This document shows positions 22,706 to 33,600 of a stretch of 64,000 bases of DNA, one piece after another. The stretch covers positions 4,912,501-4,976,500 of the forward strand of contig CALZFC010000005.1 in assembly GCA_945643635.1 (NCBI GenBank), given 5' to 3'. Position 1 is the stretch's first letter. Each line of letters starts with the position of its first letter. Source of the DNA: Allodiplogaster sudhausi (Eukaryota; Nematoda; Chromadorea; Rhabditida; Diplogasteridae). The notes under the pieces were generated by a model. It saw only the letters and a program-made list of their open reading frames with translations. It was not told the origin of the DNA and ran no database searches. The translations under genes were made by a program, and so were the position numbers.

Positions 22706-25022
22706 ATGCCCCAGCACACGAAGGAACACGTTATGGAACTTCTTTCTGAAGTTGTCGATCGATTGAGATGTCTGGAGCAGACCGAAATCTCATCAAGAAA
22801 GGTCAGCCGTCATTTGAACAGTTGAAACAGTTTACCAGTTTCTTATCTAAAAAAAAGATCAGAATGATAAGACTTCATTCTCAAAAAAATGCCGTCTATG
22901 CAGAAAAAGGCCCCGATAAGGAATGTTCGAATTCACGAGCTCTTCCACCGACTCGTCACTCTTCTTCACATCCTTGATGTCCAATTGCTAATCGATCCCA
23001 AGAAGGCCAATTGGCTTGCACTCAAAGGTTTCCTTGAGTGCTTTGTAAATTTGAAAGATTGAACTGGTTCAGTTGGCTGCTTTCATCTTCTTCGTTTCTT
23101 CGAGAACTGCGTGCTGCCAAGTGACTGCCATGAACTCCTTTCGGTTCTCGGCCAATTTGGGTCTCTTGACCATCTCAATCCAGTTCGCATGCTGAGCTTC
23201 CAATCTTTCTTTGTCTTTTACGTTTTTTATTTGAACTAAAAATAGAATTATATTAAAAATAGAAATAAAGCGAACAAGCAGAAAGGGAAGATACGAGTGT
23301 CCTGTCGATCTCTTCTATCCGAGAAAGTACGAAGAATGGAAGAAGTTCTGAGAGTGGCAAGACGGTCTCTGCTCCTTCAGAGAAGAATCCTCAGGACCCG
23401 TCCCGTCATTGACATTCACTTCGGAGACCACGAAAAAGGAATGGTCCTATCACTTTATTGCATCATATCATCATCTCTTTTACCTATTTTCCTCACTTTC
23501 TCAGATGGAGGGAATTGGTGCGATATCTCTGGAAGAGGCAGTTCTCCTCATCCAAAACATTGAACGTGGTACTGTCAATGCAGTTCTTTGCCTGTAATGA
23601 GGCTGCCAGTCATGGCCCGATTGCCTTCTGAGTCCGCCTTTCAGTTTATCAGTCAGTGTGCCGGCGGAATTACTTGAAGGATGTGTACGAGCAGGCGATG
23701 GACTTGCGGGCAGTCAAAGAGTGCGAGATGAGTGAAGATCAGGCCATCATCAAGATTCAAGCAGTTTCAACCTTAAATTATTACTTTTTAAGCAACGTTA
23801 ACAACTATTTGGACTGTATACCTATTTTTCTAGCGTACTCGAGGATACCTGACAAGGAAGAGAGTGAGAGCGGAGAGGGAGGCCGAGCATTTCATTCTTG
23901 GCATCAGCACTACAGGATTTCTTCACTCGCTATTGAGAGAGAAGAAGCAAACGACAACTGATTATGATTTCCTGATGGAAACTAACGAAGTGATTGGAAG
24001 ACTGTGTCAAGTCAATTACATACAAAATTAAGACCTTCAGAGAATTATGAGCTTAAACGATCTTCTGGAACTTCTACGGAGCACATTCTTTGATCCACCG
24101 GAGATGAAGACAACGAAAGATCCTCTCTTTCTCGATGACTATGACAACACGATTCAAAGAATCTACATTGACCTCTACAATCTCCAAGTGGTTCGAAATC
24201 CACAAAAACTGCCATCCTTGCACCTTCTCGTCGATGGAAGGCACGTCAGACATTCAAAAAATCTATGACAAACTCGACATTTTATTGGCAGAGAGTTTTG
24301 GAAACTCGAGCTTTTTTTATTTATAACAGTAATTTCAGCGCGAGAGTTGAAAGGCAGGGTCGATCTCTGACTCTTTCCATTTCGAACGCGATCTACCTTT
24401 TCGCTGTTCTCCCTCTTTGTAATTGCAGATGTGAGCAACTTGTATTCTCTGTTGTGATAATTCAGGTTTGCGTCCATTGTGGAGTGAGATCAGTTGGCTG
24501 TTGCTGGTGGGAGGAGAGGGGAGTGGGAAGACGTCGTGGGCAGAGGCAGCGGCCGCCGCCTCCTCGGCCGTCTGCATCCGCTTCTCTCGCTCCGCCCACT
24601 CAACTCGATTTTCTCGTCTCATCTCCACTATCAGTGCTGTCTGTTGTTTATCTTCCACTTAGTCACTCTAATTCCCGCTCAATGTGATGGTAGTTCTTTT
24701 AATCGATTGTTTTGGTTCTCCAAGCGAAATCCACAAACAATTGTCTGCATCGATCGCCTAGAAGGAATTTCAGAGGATAAGCAACGCCCGTCGCAGTACA
24801 AAGTATGTTCATACAACTTCTTCTTTTCAAAAATCCACTTTTCATATTTAGAGGGCAGTTTTGACACTGTTACGTGTTCTATCGAAGACGGAAGTAGTTG
24901 TAATTGGAATGAGTCGAAGTGAGGAAGTGAACTCGGAGATCCATGCATTCTTCCCGACGCGCTTACTTATTCAGCCACCAGACAACTCAGCCTGCTTTGG
25001 TTTGCTGCTCAGTTACAAATAA
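22706..25022 (+). CDS. IQ-motif and AAA ATPase, DRC11/IQCA1-like (nexin-dynein regulatory complex type)
   Basis: The ATG at 22706 opens MPQHTKEHVMELLSEVVDRL, like the short N-terminal helix of IQCA1. Exons 22706-22801, 22904-23027 and 23073 onward join in phase and give a helical region (LDVQLLIDPKKANWLALK) equivalent to the conserved DRC11 stem. Later exons give EEAVLLIQ, then AIIKIQARTRGYLTRKRV (a canonical IQ motif, intron inside) followed by EREAEHFILGI, which parallels the EEEMxFLGM stretch of IQCA1. The AAA part shows Walker A GGEGSGKT (about 24509-24532), a Walker B-like IVCIDRLE (about 24750-24773) and VVVIGMSRSEEVNSEIHAFF with IQPPDNSACF, matching the order of the IQCA1 AAA module. 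The AAA C-terminal lid is not clear. The stop at 25020-25022 is provisional and exon borders around 23150-23300 and 24270-24460 are unresolved. Confidence 0.65.
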
Positions 25023-25548
25023 GCAGATAGTGAAATCTCTCAGAACTAGCAACTTCTTCGCTCTGCAAATTATCACAAGCTGGAAGACTTCCAAAACCTC
25101 CTGACAGACTCGGCGACATAAACAAAGTCAATATCCTCAATGTCACCCTAAAATTTATTTTCCTTGGTTTATCATAATAGGCAAAATTTGTCCAGGTTTC
25201 ACTTTATTATTATTTTATTTCAGCGTTCAAAGCGCACGTCGGCTGGTGCCATTTCCAGCTACGTTACAAAGAAATATGGGCGTTTGCCCGCTCCAATGTA
25301 AAGAAAACCACTATCGTGCACATGAAATGTTATTATGGGAATTTTTTTTAGCAGCGTCAGTAAAACAGAACTCTATTAGAGTCTTTTTAAATTCAATGTA
25401 TTATAAGAAATATTTGAGAGTAATGAACAATGGAGTCATTTCTGGCTATGAGGTAGCGAGATACCAACTTGCATTCAGATCAATTTCATGAGAATTTCCA
25501 ATGAGAAACAACAGATAAAATTGTTCAAAACAGAATGAAGAAGATGTT
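25023..25548. other. Region between convergent genes
   Basis: It is AT-rich. A short exon-like stretch at about 25224-25300 could hold the missing C-terminus of the IQ/AAA protein, but I could not make a phase-consistent join. Confidence 0.35.
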
Positions 25549-28500
25549 TCAATGAAGTGAGACTGAGTTCACTTTCCAGCGACCGGCTGCGAATGGAACG
25601 GCGGAGTAACTGGAGTAAGGAGCGGGGAAAGAGTTGTGGCCTGGGGGAGGGTATACGAATTGGTTATAGGGAGCAGGCACGGAGTTGTGGTCAGAGGGAG
25701 GGTGCGCGAATTGGTTATAGGGAGCAGGGATGGAGTTATGGCCAGGGGGAGGGTACGCGAACTGGTCGCGAGGGAGCATTTGCGGAAACATATATGTGTT
25801 TCTGGTCTTGAGAGGAAGAGGAGGGGGGATAGGCGAACGGTTGACTGGTTGTTGTGGGCTGATCTCCGAAGGTTCTGGACGACTAGCCCGCGGTTGTTGG
25901 TCTATGATGGATCTGAAGATAGAATGACCTGAAGGCTCTAGAGAGCTGTCAGCTGGTGGAGCATTATCCTTGCTGTATTCTCTGGGAGGGGACGGGCTGG
26001 ACGATGGAATGACGTCAGCTTGCAGGTCATACGAAGAATTAGCTTCACTAATCTCATCCGCTGGCAGTTCCTCGAGTGAATTTGGAAACTGATAGCGTGC
26101 GCTGTGGGCGGAAAGATGATCAAACGACACTCCAATTGTTGATGAGCTGTCGGCTTTTGGGAAAATAACTATGGGCGAAGTGGAAGTTCGAACAGTTGTT
26201 GTGGGTTCCTTGTCTTCTTCGGCCAAGTTAGGTGTCTGAAACATTGCCTCTTCTCTAAAGAAATTAGCAGAAGTCATGGGCGAATTTCTAGTCGAGATTG
26301 TTGAGTAGAGAATGTCCTGTTCTTCTCTTCCTTCGTTCTTTGCCGGTCTGTGAGGTGTCGTTATTGTATGAAGGGAAAGCGTGGAATCTTTCCTATCTAT
26401 AGCATCGACTTTCATCCCAACAGAGGGGGTGGTAGGTATCCTTTGTTTCTGTGGTGTTTGCTGGCTACTCGATGACATGGGCGAGGGGGAAGTGGGGGAG
26501 AAGGCTGTTGAAGAAGGCAAGGGGGAAATGGTGGAGAAGGAAGCTGAGGAAGACGAGGGTCGAACGGGTGACAAGGCTGTTGAAGAAGGCAAGGGGGGAG
26601 TGGTGGAGAAGGCAGCTGAAGAAGTCACCAGCACCTTATTACTAATCCGTGAACTACTTAAAGTCTTTTTAGTAGGAGACGTAGCTGGACTCTTCACTTT
26701 CACCTTCTCACTAGCATAAGGAGGTCTTACTGTTTCGGAATGAGTTGAAGTCATTCTGTTTGTATATGTGGATGTGAGCTGTGGAATTGTCGTCGTTTGC
26801 AGCAGATTGTCCAATCTGTTTTCAGACTTTCCATATAAATTCCTAGCATCTGAATAGGGTCTTTTCTCATACTTGTCAATTTCCTCGGAACTGTATCCGA
26901 AGAGTCTCGTGGAATCTTCCTGTCCATCCTCTTCCGGTAAAAAAGATGGCCCGATGTAGATTCTCTCGCCTGGTGCTGCTTCCTCTTCCTCTTGCCCTTT
27001 CAGTTCCTTGGATTCTTCTTGATTGTAGCCCGCCTCCTCCCTGTCCACCTCCCCCTTCTGCCCTGAGCTCTTCTCAGTCGACTTCTCATCTTTCTTCCCA
27101 TGCATCGTTGGTCTTCCAAAGTGCTCACAATGTGTACATGTTCCTGAAGATTTTTTTTGTCATGAATAAGGAGCATTCTAGCATTGCCAGACAGAACAGA
27201 TTGATTCAAGCTGGGGCAGACCTGGAATGCCATGATTGCCTCGGGCTCCAATGGGCCCGGCTGCTCCGGATGCTCCTCCTGCACCTCTTGGGCCTTGCGG
27301 ACCGTGTGATCCTTGTGGTCCTTGTTCTCCTGGTTGGCCATCGCTAAAATAAGTTTTAAATTCACAGCATTTGCACATATTCATAAGGAATGCACTAAAA
27401 TTAGTAGTCTCACTGTTTCAGCAAAATATGTATATTGTATGTATAAGAGTGCTCTTACGGTCCAGGAATTCCGGGCTTCCCTCGTGGTCCAACTTGGCCC
27501 GGTTTCCCAGGAGGCCCCTGAACTGCCCCATTGATGACATTTCCACGGTCTCCAGGAGGTCCTCTTTGACCCTGATTCCCTGGTGGTCCTCGTACACCAG
27601 CAGCACTTGGAGGGCCCTTCCGACCGTGAATTCCAGGCTGTCCTCGAATACCGGAATGTCTGCAACGATACAAACATATAAGATATTGCCAAATTCTCCA
27701 CTTTTAGCTACGAAACTCGTATTCGCAGAAATGAAGAGTGGGCCAAAGATGGAGAGATTATTGTAATAGTTGGTTGTTTATTTTTATTTTTATTTGTTTT
27801 TTTTTCTCACAAACGGGCCTTTAATATATGAGTAAAATATGAGTGAAGCAGATGAGTGGTCCAAAAAATCGCACATCATACCATTTTCTGCGCTCTCTCA
27901 TTTTTCTTCAGTGACATCCCTTCGTTTTGAGAGTCAAAATTGAAATTTTAAATTTGCAGGGTCATATGTGTCTGTATGCATGCATGGGTTTGCAGATATG
28001 AATCAACAAAATACATTCAGAACCAGGAATAGACTGAAAACATTTATGTACTTTTAAAACTTGACTAATCCGGCCGCTTACCCTGAATTTCCTCTTGCTC
28101 CTTTTGGCCCTGGTGCTCCAGGAGCTCCCGGAGGCGCTGTGGGACACTTAGAAGGTTTTTAATGAATAAATTTCAAGATAAATTAATTTCTTTCATAATT
28201 AAACTAGTGAAAAATTCCAAACCCGTTGGCAAGACTCTTCTGCTAGAATCTTAGGAGGAGCAATCAAAATGCCGTCTCTTCCATTTCTGCCGTTTCGTCC
28301 AAGAATACCCGGCTTTCCATCCGCTCCCAGCTCCCCTGCCTGACCGGGAAGGCCAGGGAGGCCTTGCTGGCAACTGCAGCCTAGAAAGGAAGAAATCAAT
28401 GATCAGGATGGAGAAGAATCACTCACACTCCGAGGGAACCAGAGAGAGTTGTCTTCTTGTCCGAGACGACTGCGATTTCAGTTGGAGAGACTTCCAGATT

Positions 28501-28779
28501 TCATGACTTTCCGTCTGAATAAAAGATGATAGGGCACAATGAAATAAACATCATTAAAAAGTTCGGCTTGCAGAAGAAAGAATCTCTGACATGGCAAAGA
28601 GAAAGTTGTGAGAGCATGAGAGTCTTGGTCTCACGAAGACGGCAGATGAAGAGAGGAAGAAGAATGACAACTGAAGAGAAGGCGACTGTGGAGAGAACAG
28701 TCGTGAAGACGGTGACCGCCCGAGAAGACGGACGCATTCCAGGGCTCACTCCAACACTGCATGCTTTCTCTTTCTCCAT
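25549..28779 (-). CDS. Cuticle collagen with long non-collagen C-terminal tail, 805 aa
   Basis: Seven exons join in phase: 28779-28591, 28514-28427, 28380-28223, 28146-28082, 27659-27459, 27343-27222 and 27143-25549 (2418 nt with stop). The order is N-terminal membrane segment (VFTTVLSTVAFSSVVILLPL), the conserved HxxEIW region, an RTRRQ subtilisin-type cleavage site, ECCSCQQG, a first Gly-X-Y block, a non-collagen spacer ending ESCQRCP, main Gly-X-Y blocks with few interruptions, and a CTHC pair. All of this is standard for nematode cuticle collagens. The final exon then adds about 531 residues: an acidic part, a long Ser/Thr/Pro-rich part with PLPSSTA-type repeats, and three copies of a 17-residue repeat (QFAYPPPGHNSIPAPYN) near 25600-25750. 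Usual cuticle collagens are about 300 aa. An alternative start at 28736 would drop 14 residues. Confidence 0.9.
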
Positions 28780-29476
28780 CTCTCTCTCTCTCTATCTTTC
28801 TCTCTGCTTCATATTCTCTCTCTCTCTCGTAATCTATGGGCAGGAATAAAATGACACATCAAATATCTTACTAATAATCAATTTCATGGTTGACAAATCA
28901 AATTTATCGAAATGCGCGGCATTTAATTTTTTTATTAACCATAATTTTATTCTGAGTCACATTCTGTAAAAGAACTTGGTTTTTATCTCTAATGCACGAA
29001 TTCCTGAACACTTTCAAGGAATCAATAATTCCTGTAAGTTCGAATTGCAACGTTCGCCGAGGGAGTAGGAACTCTCATTCTAGCGGGCTACGGGGTAATT
29101 CAAAATATCACACAAAGAATGAGAGCGCGAAGGGCAGCAATTCTAAATCTCAACATATATTTTGGAGGATTACTTTAATTCAATATGCGATGAAGATGAT
29201 AAAATTTTCAATAGATTATATGTAGTTCCGGCGTGTCGAGAAAGGCAGTGAAAATGGAAGAAGGAGAGAGCGGAGGAGCTCGTTCTCATGAGCTCTACCA
29301 CACTCAGTCAAAAGCGAAATCAGAGTTAGAGAAAGTGCGAATGGGAGAGACACACGCGCCAACGAGATTTGTTGCATCCAAAGGAAGAGAGAGACATGAT
29401 ATACCTCTCTCTCTATCCCCCTTTTTCTTTCCTTCTTCCATTCCCTTCCTTCCTCCCACTCTGTCTCCGTCTCCTT

Positions 29477-29516
<40 letters not shown>

Positions 29517-30655
29517 TCTCCTTCCCCCTCTCTCCCTCGTTCTCTATCTCTCTCGCTATGTTCCACTATCACTTGATCTCTTCTCTCTTAATCGCATGCA
29601 TTCCTCTCATTTCATCTCCCTTATGCGCACTGTCTTATCTCCATGGATGAATTCTAGTTCAGTTGTCCTTGATTATTAATAAGATAGAGATGAGAATGAA
29701 TGGCCGAGTCTGCCTGGAACATTGGGAAATGTAAATGTAGTGAGATAGATAATACATACGAATCTATCATATACATACATAAGCACACCAATAACCGATT
29801 GATTTGCAATTAGTCGCTGGAAATACACAATTCGTTGAATGATCATTAAAGAAAAGTCAAATTCTTTCTCTTGTCATCTTTTCTGGGTTTCCAAGCCACG
29901 ACCGACCAAACGAGAGAGTCGCAGAACACGACAATGACAGTTCGCATTGTTCTGGTGAAGGACTAAGGTTGTTTTTTGTAAGAAGGGAGAGCCGAAAATC
30001 ATCGATCGCGTTTATTTCAACATGGAAACATAACAGGTTGTTTACTAATTCTACGTGGAATGGCAGCGAAAATAATATCATTTAATACAGGCGAATGGCA
30101 AGAAATTGCAATATAAAATGGAATGCACATATGTAAAAACAGTTGAAACTCGAGCATCTAAAAAAAGTTTTCTACCCGTACATGAATACAATGAAAGAAC
30201 ATTCACTTGGCTAGCTGCGACTACAGACGAGATAACATAATAAGTGAACATAACAATGAGAAAGTCTTGACACTCGTCTTGACAGTAAAACATCACCAGA
30301 ATTTCATGAAGAAAGAGCGATAATAAAGTGGAGATAAAAAAGTGGAGAGGATGGAAAAGTTGGATACAAAGAAAAAGAGAAGTAGAGGGAAAGCTGAGCC
30401 ATGGAATTAGAATGTCGCAAAAGGCAGAACATAATGGCTCAACTTGTGGACGTAGTTGATGAACGACGGAATGGCCAAGTCCGGCGAAGGCGAAAAGGCT
30501 ACAAGAAAAAAGGGACTTCACTCATTCTTCACTCCACCAAATCCTTTCCAATTGAAAAAAGAAAATAAATCTGCAATGCCTGGATGGCTGACAGTCAACG
30601 AGTAATACATTTATATGAATGTTTGTACATACATATTTACATACATACATACATA
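28780..30655. other. Intergenic region between collagen and the Hedgehog-related gene
   Basis: No gene is supported. It contains a (CT)n tract at 29480-29512 within a pyrimidine-rich stretch (29400-29560), AT-rich DNA, and a TACA/TATG tetranucleotide run at 30628-30660. Confidence 0.5.
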
Positions 30656-33600
30656 TTAAGTATATAAAGGTGCAAACTTAAAAAAAGTTGGTTTTTGGGT
30701 TTTCATGAGAATTGTGTGGTGTGACACCCCCCATAAAAGTGTACAAAGCTGCATATTTTTGTTGATATGCAGTTTAGTACGCGTACGTTTTTGGACACTC
30801 TGAACAAATCTCACGAAAACAGAAAAAGACCAAAGTCTTTTTAGTTTCCACCGTCTTATATGTACGTATGTATGTATGTACTTATGTAAATGTGGAGTAG
30901 GAGAGCGAAAAGATTGGTGACCTGGCTGGTAAGAGAGCCAACTCTGGATACGGAGGAGAAGATCGAAGATGATCTTGTGGAGGGAGTGGCTCTCCAGCTG
31001 AGAGAAGCAAGAGGCCACCACCCCATCCACCACCAGCGACCCCTCCACAGTCATCGGAGAGAAGATCCCTTCGGAGACTTGTCTCCCCACCTCAAGAGAG
31101 AACCGTTTCGATATGAAACAGAAAAGAAAGCAACCTTGACAATGGGGTCGGCATGGAAGACCCCGTCGGATCCGAGGGTTAGAAGACAGTCCCCGGGGAG
31201 GGCTTTGTACGCGAAGCGGGACGCGCCCAGAGTCTCCTCCAACCCTTCCATCTTCTCCAGCGATCTGATCAAAATTCATTCTTCAGTATCAGCACAAAAA
31301 TATCGATGCATTTATAGGGAACGGACGGATTAAAGAAACCTCTGAAGAGTGTCGCAGTCTCCGAACGGAAGGAGGTGAAGGGGAGTAAGAGAGATCCGAC
31401 GGCCGTTCGCAGTGAGAATTTGTACGAAGGATGTCTTCCTGGAAGGCTCCCGATGGTAGAACATCTCCACTGCTTCGTACTTCTGCACGTTCCCAGCTGC
31501 TGGCACGAGAACCTTCAAGTGAATGGCAATTATGGAATGCTGGAGGGGCAGGCTGGCTTACGAAGTCGCCGACTTGGAGATCTCTCATTCTCTTTGTTCC
31601 AGTGATTGTGGAGACGAGGGAGTCACCAGAGAAGCAATTCATGGCCTGCACAGCCCCTGCAAAGAGCGAAAGGGAAGAAGAGAAAGAGAGAGGACGATGG
31701 ATGACTGACTGGCCATTCCGCTGGCAGGCTGTTCCTGTGGAGGGCTGGCAGGCGCGTCTCGGCTGGGGGAATCGGCCGCGGGCGGCGGGGTCGGTGCGGG
31801 GGTTGTGGCAGCGGCCGTGGAGGCAGTGGACGCGGCAGAGGACATCCGAGTGGATGGAGTGCTGCTCGCCGTTTCCGCCGCAGCTCTGCGAAGAATTCTC
31901 CGTTACACAATATCCCTGTCTTCATCAATACGCTTCACTGATGTGTATGACTCAGTTCTTTTAGTCCTGAGTAAACATTAATAGAATAAGAATTGCTGTC
32001 TCCTAACCTGGCAGTAGTGGCTGCGGCAGTGGAAGCAGTCACCGTTGGTGTCGTTTCCACTTCTCCTTCATCGTCGTCTCTTGCATTGTCATCCTATAAG
32101 AACATTTGTGAAGATATTTACTATTTCAATAAATAGGTCACATTTCAGCTTTCTTTTATATAAAAAAGGAAACGACATTTTAAGTGAAAAGAAAGGATTA
32201 ACCTCGTCGCCCTCTGCCACCTCTTCCTGATTAACATCCTTCGGAGGTTCTCTTCTTTCTCCTTTCCTAACAATTTCAGTTTCTTCGACTAGAACAACTT
32301 CCTCGTCAACCCCAACTCCCTTTCCTCCTCCTTTTTTCTTATCTTCTTCCTTTATCTTCTTCTCATCCTTCTTTCCTTTTCCTTTCTCCTCAACGACTTC
32401 AATGATCTCCTCTTCTTCCTCCTCTTCCTTCTTCTTAATCCGAATATTCTCTTCAGTCTCCTCGATGATTTCCTCTTCTTCCTTTTGGCTTCCATTCGGT
32501 TTTTTGCCGCTTATCGTATTCTCCTTCTTCTTCTTCGACTCCAATTCATTTCTTCTTAGTTCTTCAAGTCTAGCTTCATCCGTCTTTTTCAGTTCCTTTG
32601 CCTTGTCCTCCCTCTCCTTCTCTTTCCTCTTCTCCTCTTCTTCTTTTCTCTTCCTCTCCTTCTCTCTCAACTCCCTCTCCTTCTCGTCCTTTCTCTTCGC
32701 CTCTACCTCCTCTCGCACTCTCTTCCTCTCTGCTTCTTCTTCTCTCTCCCTCTCTCTCCTTCTCTTCTCCTCTTCTTCCTCTAGCTCTCTCTTCCTCTCA
32801 GCTTCTTCTTCTTCTTTCTCCTTCTCTCTCCTTCTCTTCTCCCTCTCCCTCTGCTGATGAATCTTCCTGGTGGCCTCCTCCAGTTCCCTGAGTAACTCGT
32901 CCTCCTTGCTGTCTCCACTCGTCCACCTCCCTCTTCCACTTCCATGTCTGCCTTCATCAGAATCAGATCCGATCCTCTTCCGTCTGCCCGCGTCTCCAGT
33001 GTGAATGAATATGTTGATGTTTCCCTGTTTCTGCTCGTTCCCTCCCCCCGTCCCTCCGCTTCCCTCTCGCGCCACCGAAGCGGAGGCCGACGCGGCGGCC
33101 GAAGCAGCGGCACCGTCTGAGATGGCCGCGGCCTTCGTTCCATTTCCATCCGAACCAGTCGAAATTGATGTTCTCTTCCGCGCGGCTCCCGCTGCGCCCG
33201 CGGCTGCTGCCGCCGCGCCGAAGCGAGATCGTGCCCAAGAAGTCCACCTGAAGGCCAATAGAGCGATAGAAAGAGAGAGAGAGAGAGAGTTAGAGAGAGA
33301 AAGAGAAGGAGTGAGAAAGAGAGAGAGGTAGAGAGAGAAAGAGAAGAAGAGAGAAAGAGAGAGAGAGAGGTAGAGATAGAAGGAGAAGAAAAGAGAAAGA
33401 GAAAGAAGTAGAGAGAAAGAGAAAAAGAGAGAAAGAGAGAGGTAGAGAGAGTAAGAGAAGAAAAGAGAAAGAGAGGTAGAGTGCGAAAGAGAAGAAAAGA
33501 GAAAGAGAGAGATAGAGAGAGAAAGAGAAGAAGAGAGAAAGAGAGAGAGGTAGAGAGAGAAAGAGAAGAAGAGAGAAAGAGAGAGAGATAGAGAGAGGAA

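Noticed and set aside
23028..23072. A frameshift in the IQ/AAA gene after LVNLKD-like reading
   Set aside because: A 45-bp GT-AG intron at this place restores the frame (LALKVGCFHLLRFFEN), so no mutation needs to be assumed.
25557..26719. Plus-strand open frames opposite the collagen tail
   Set aside because: They are shadows of the low-complexity minus-strand coding sequence with no independent support.
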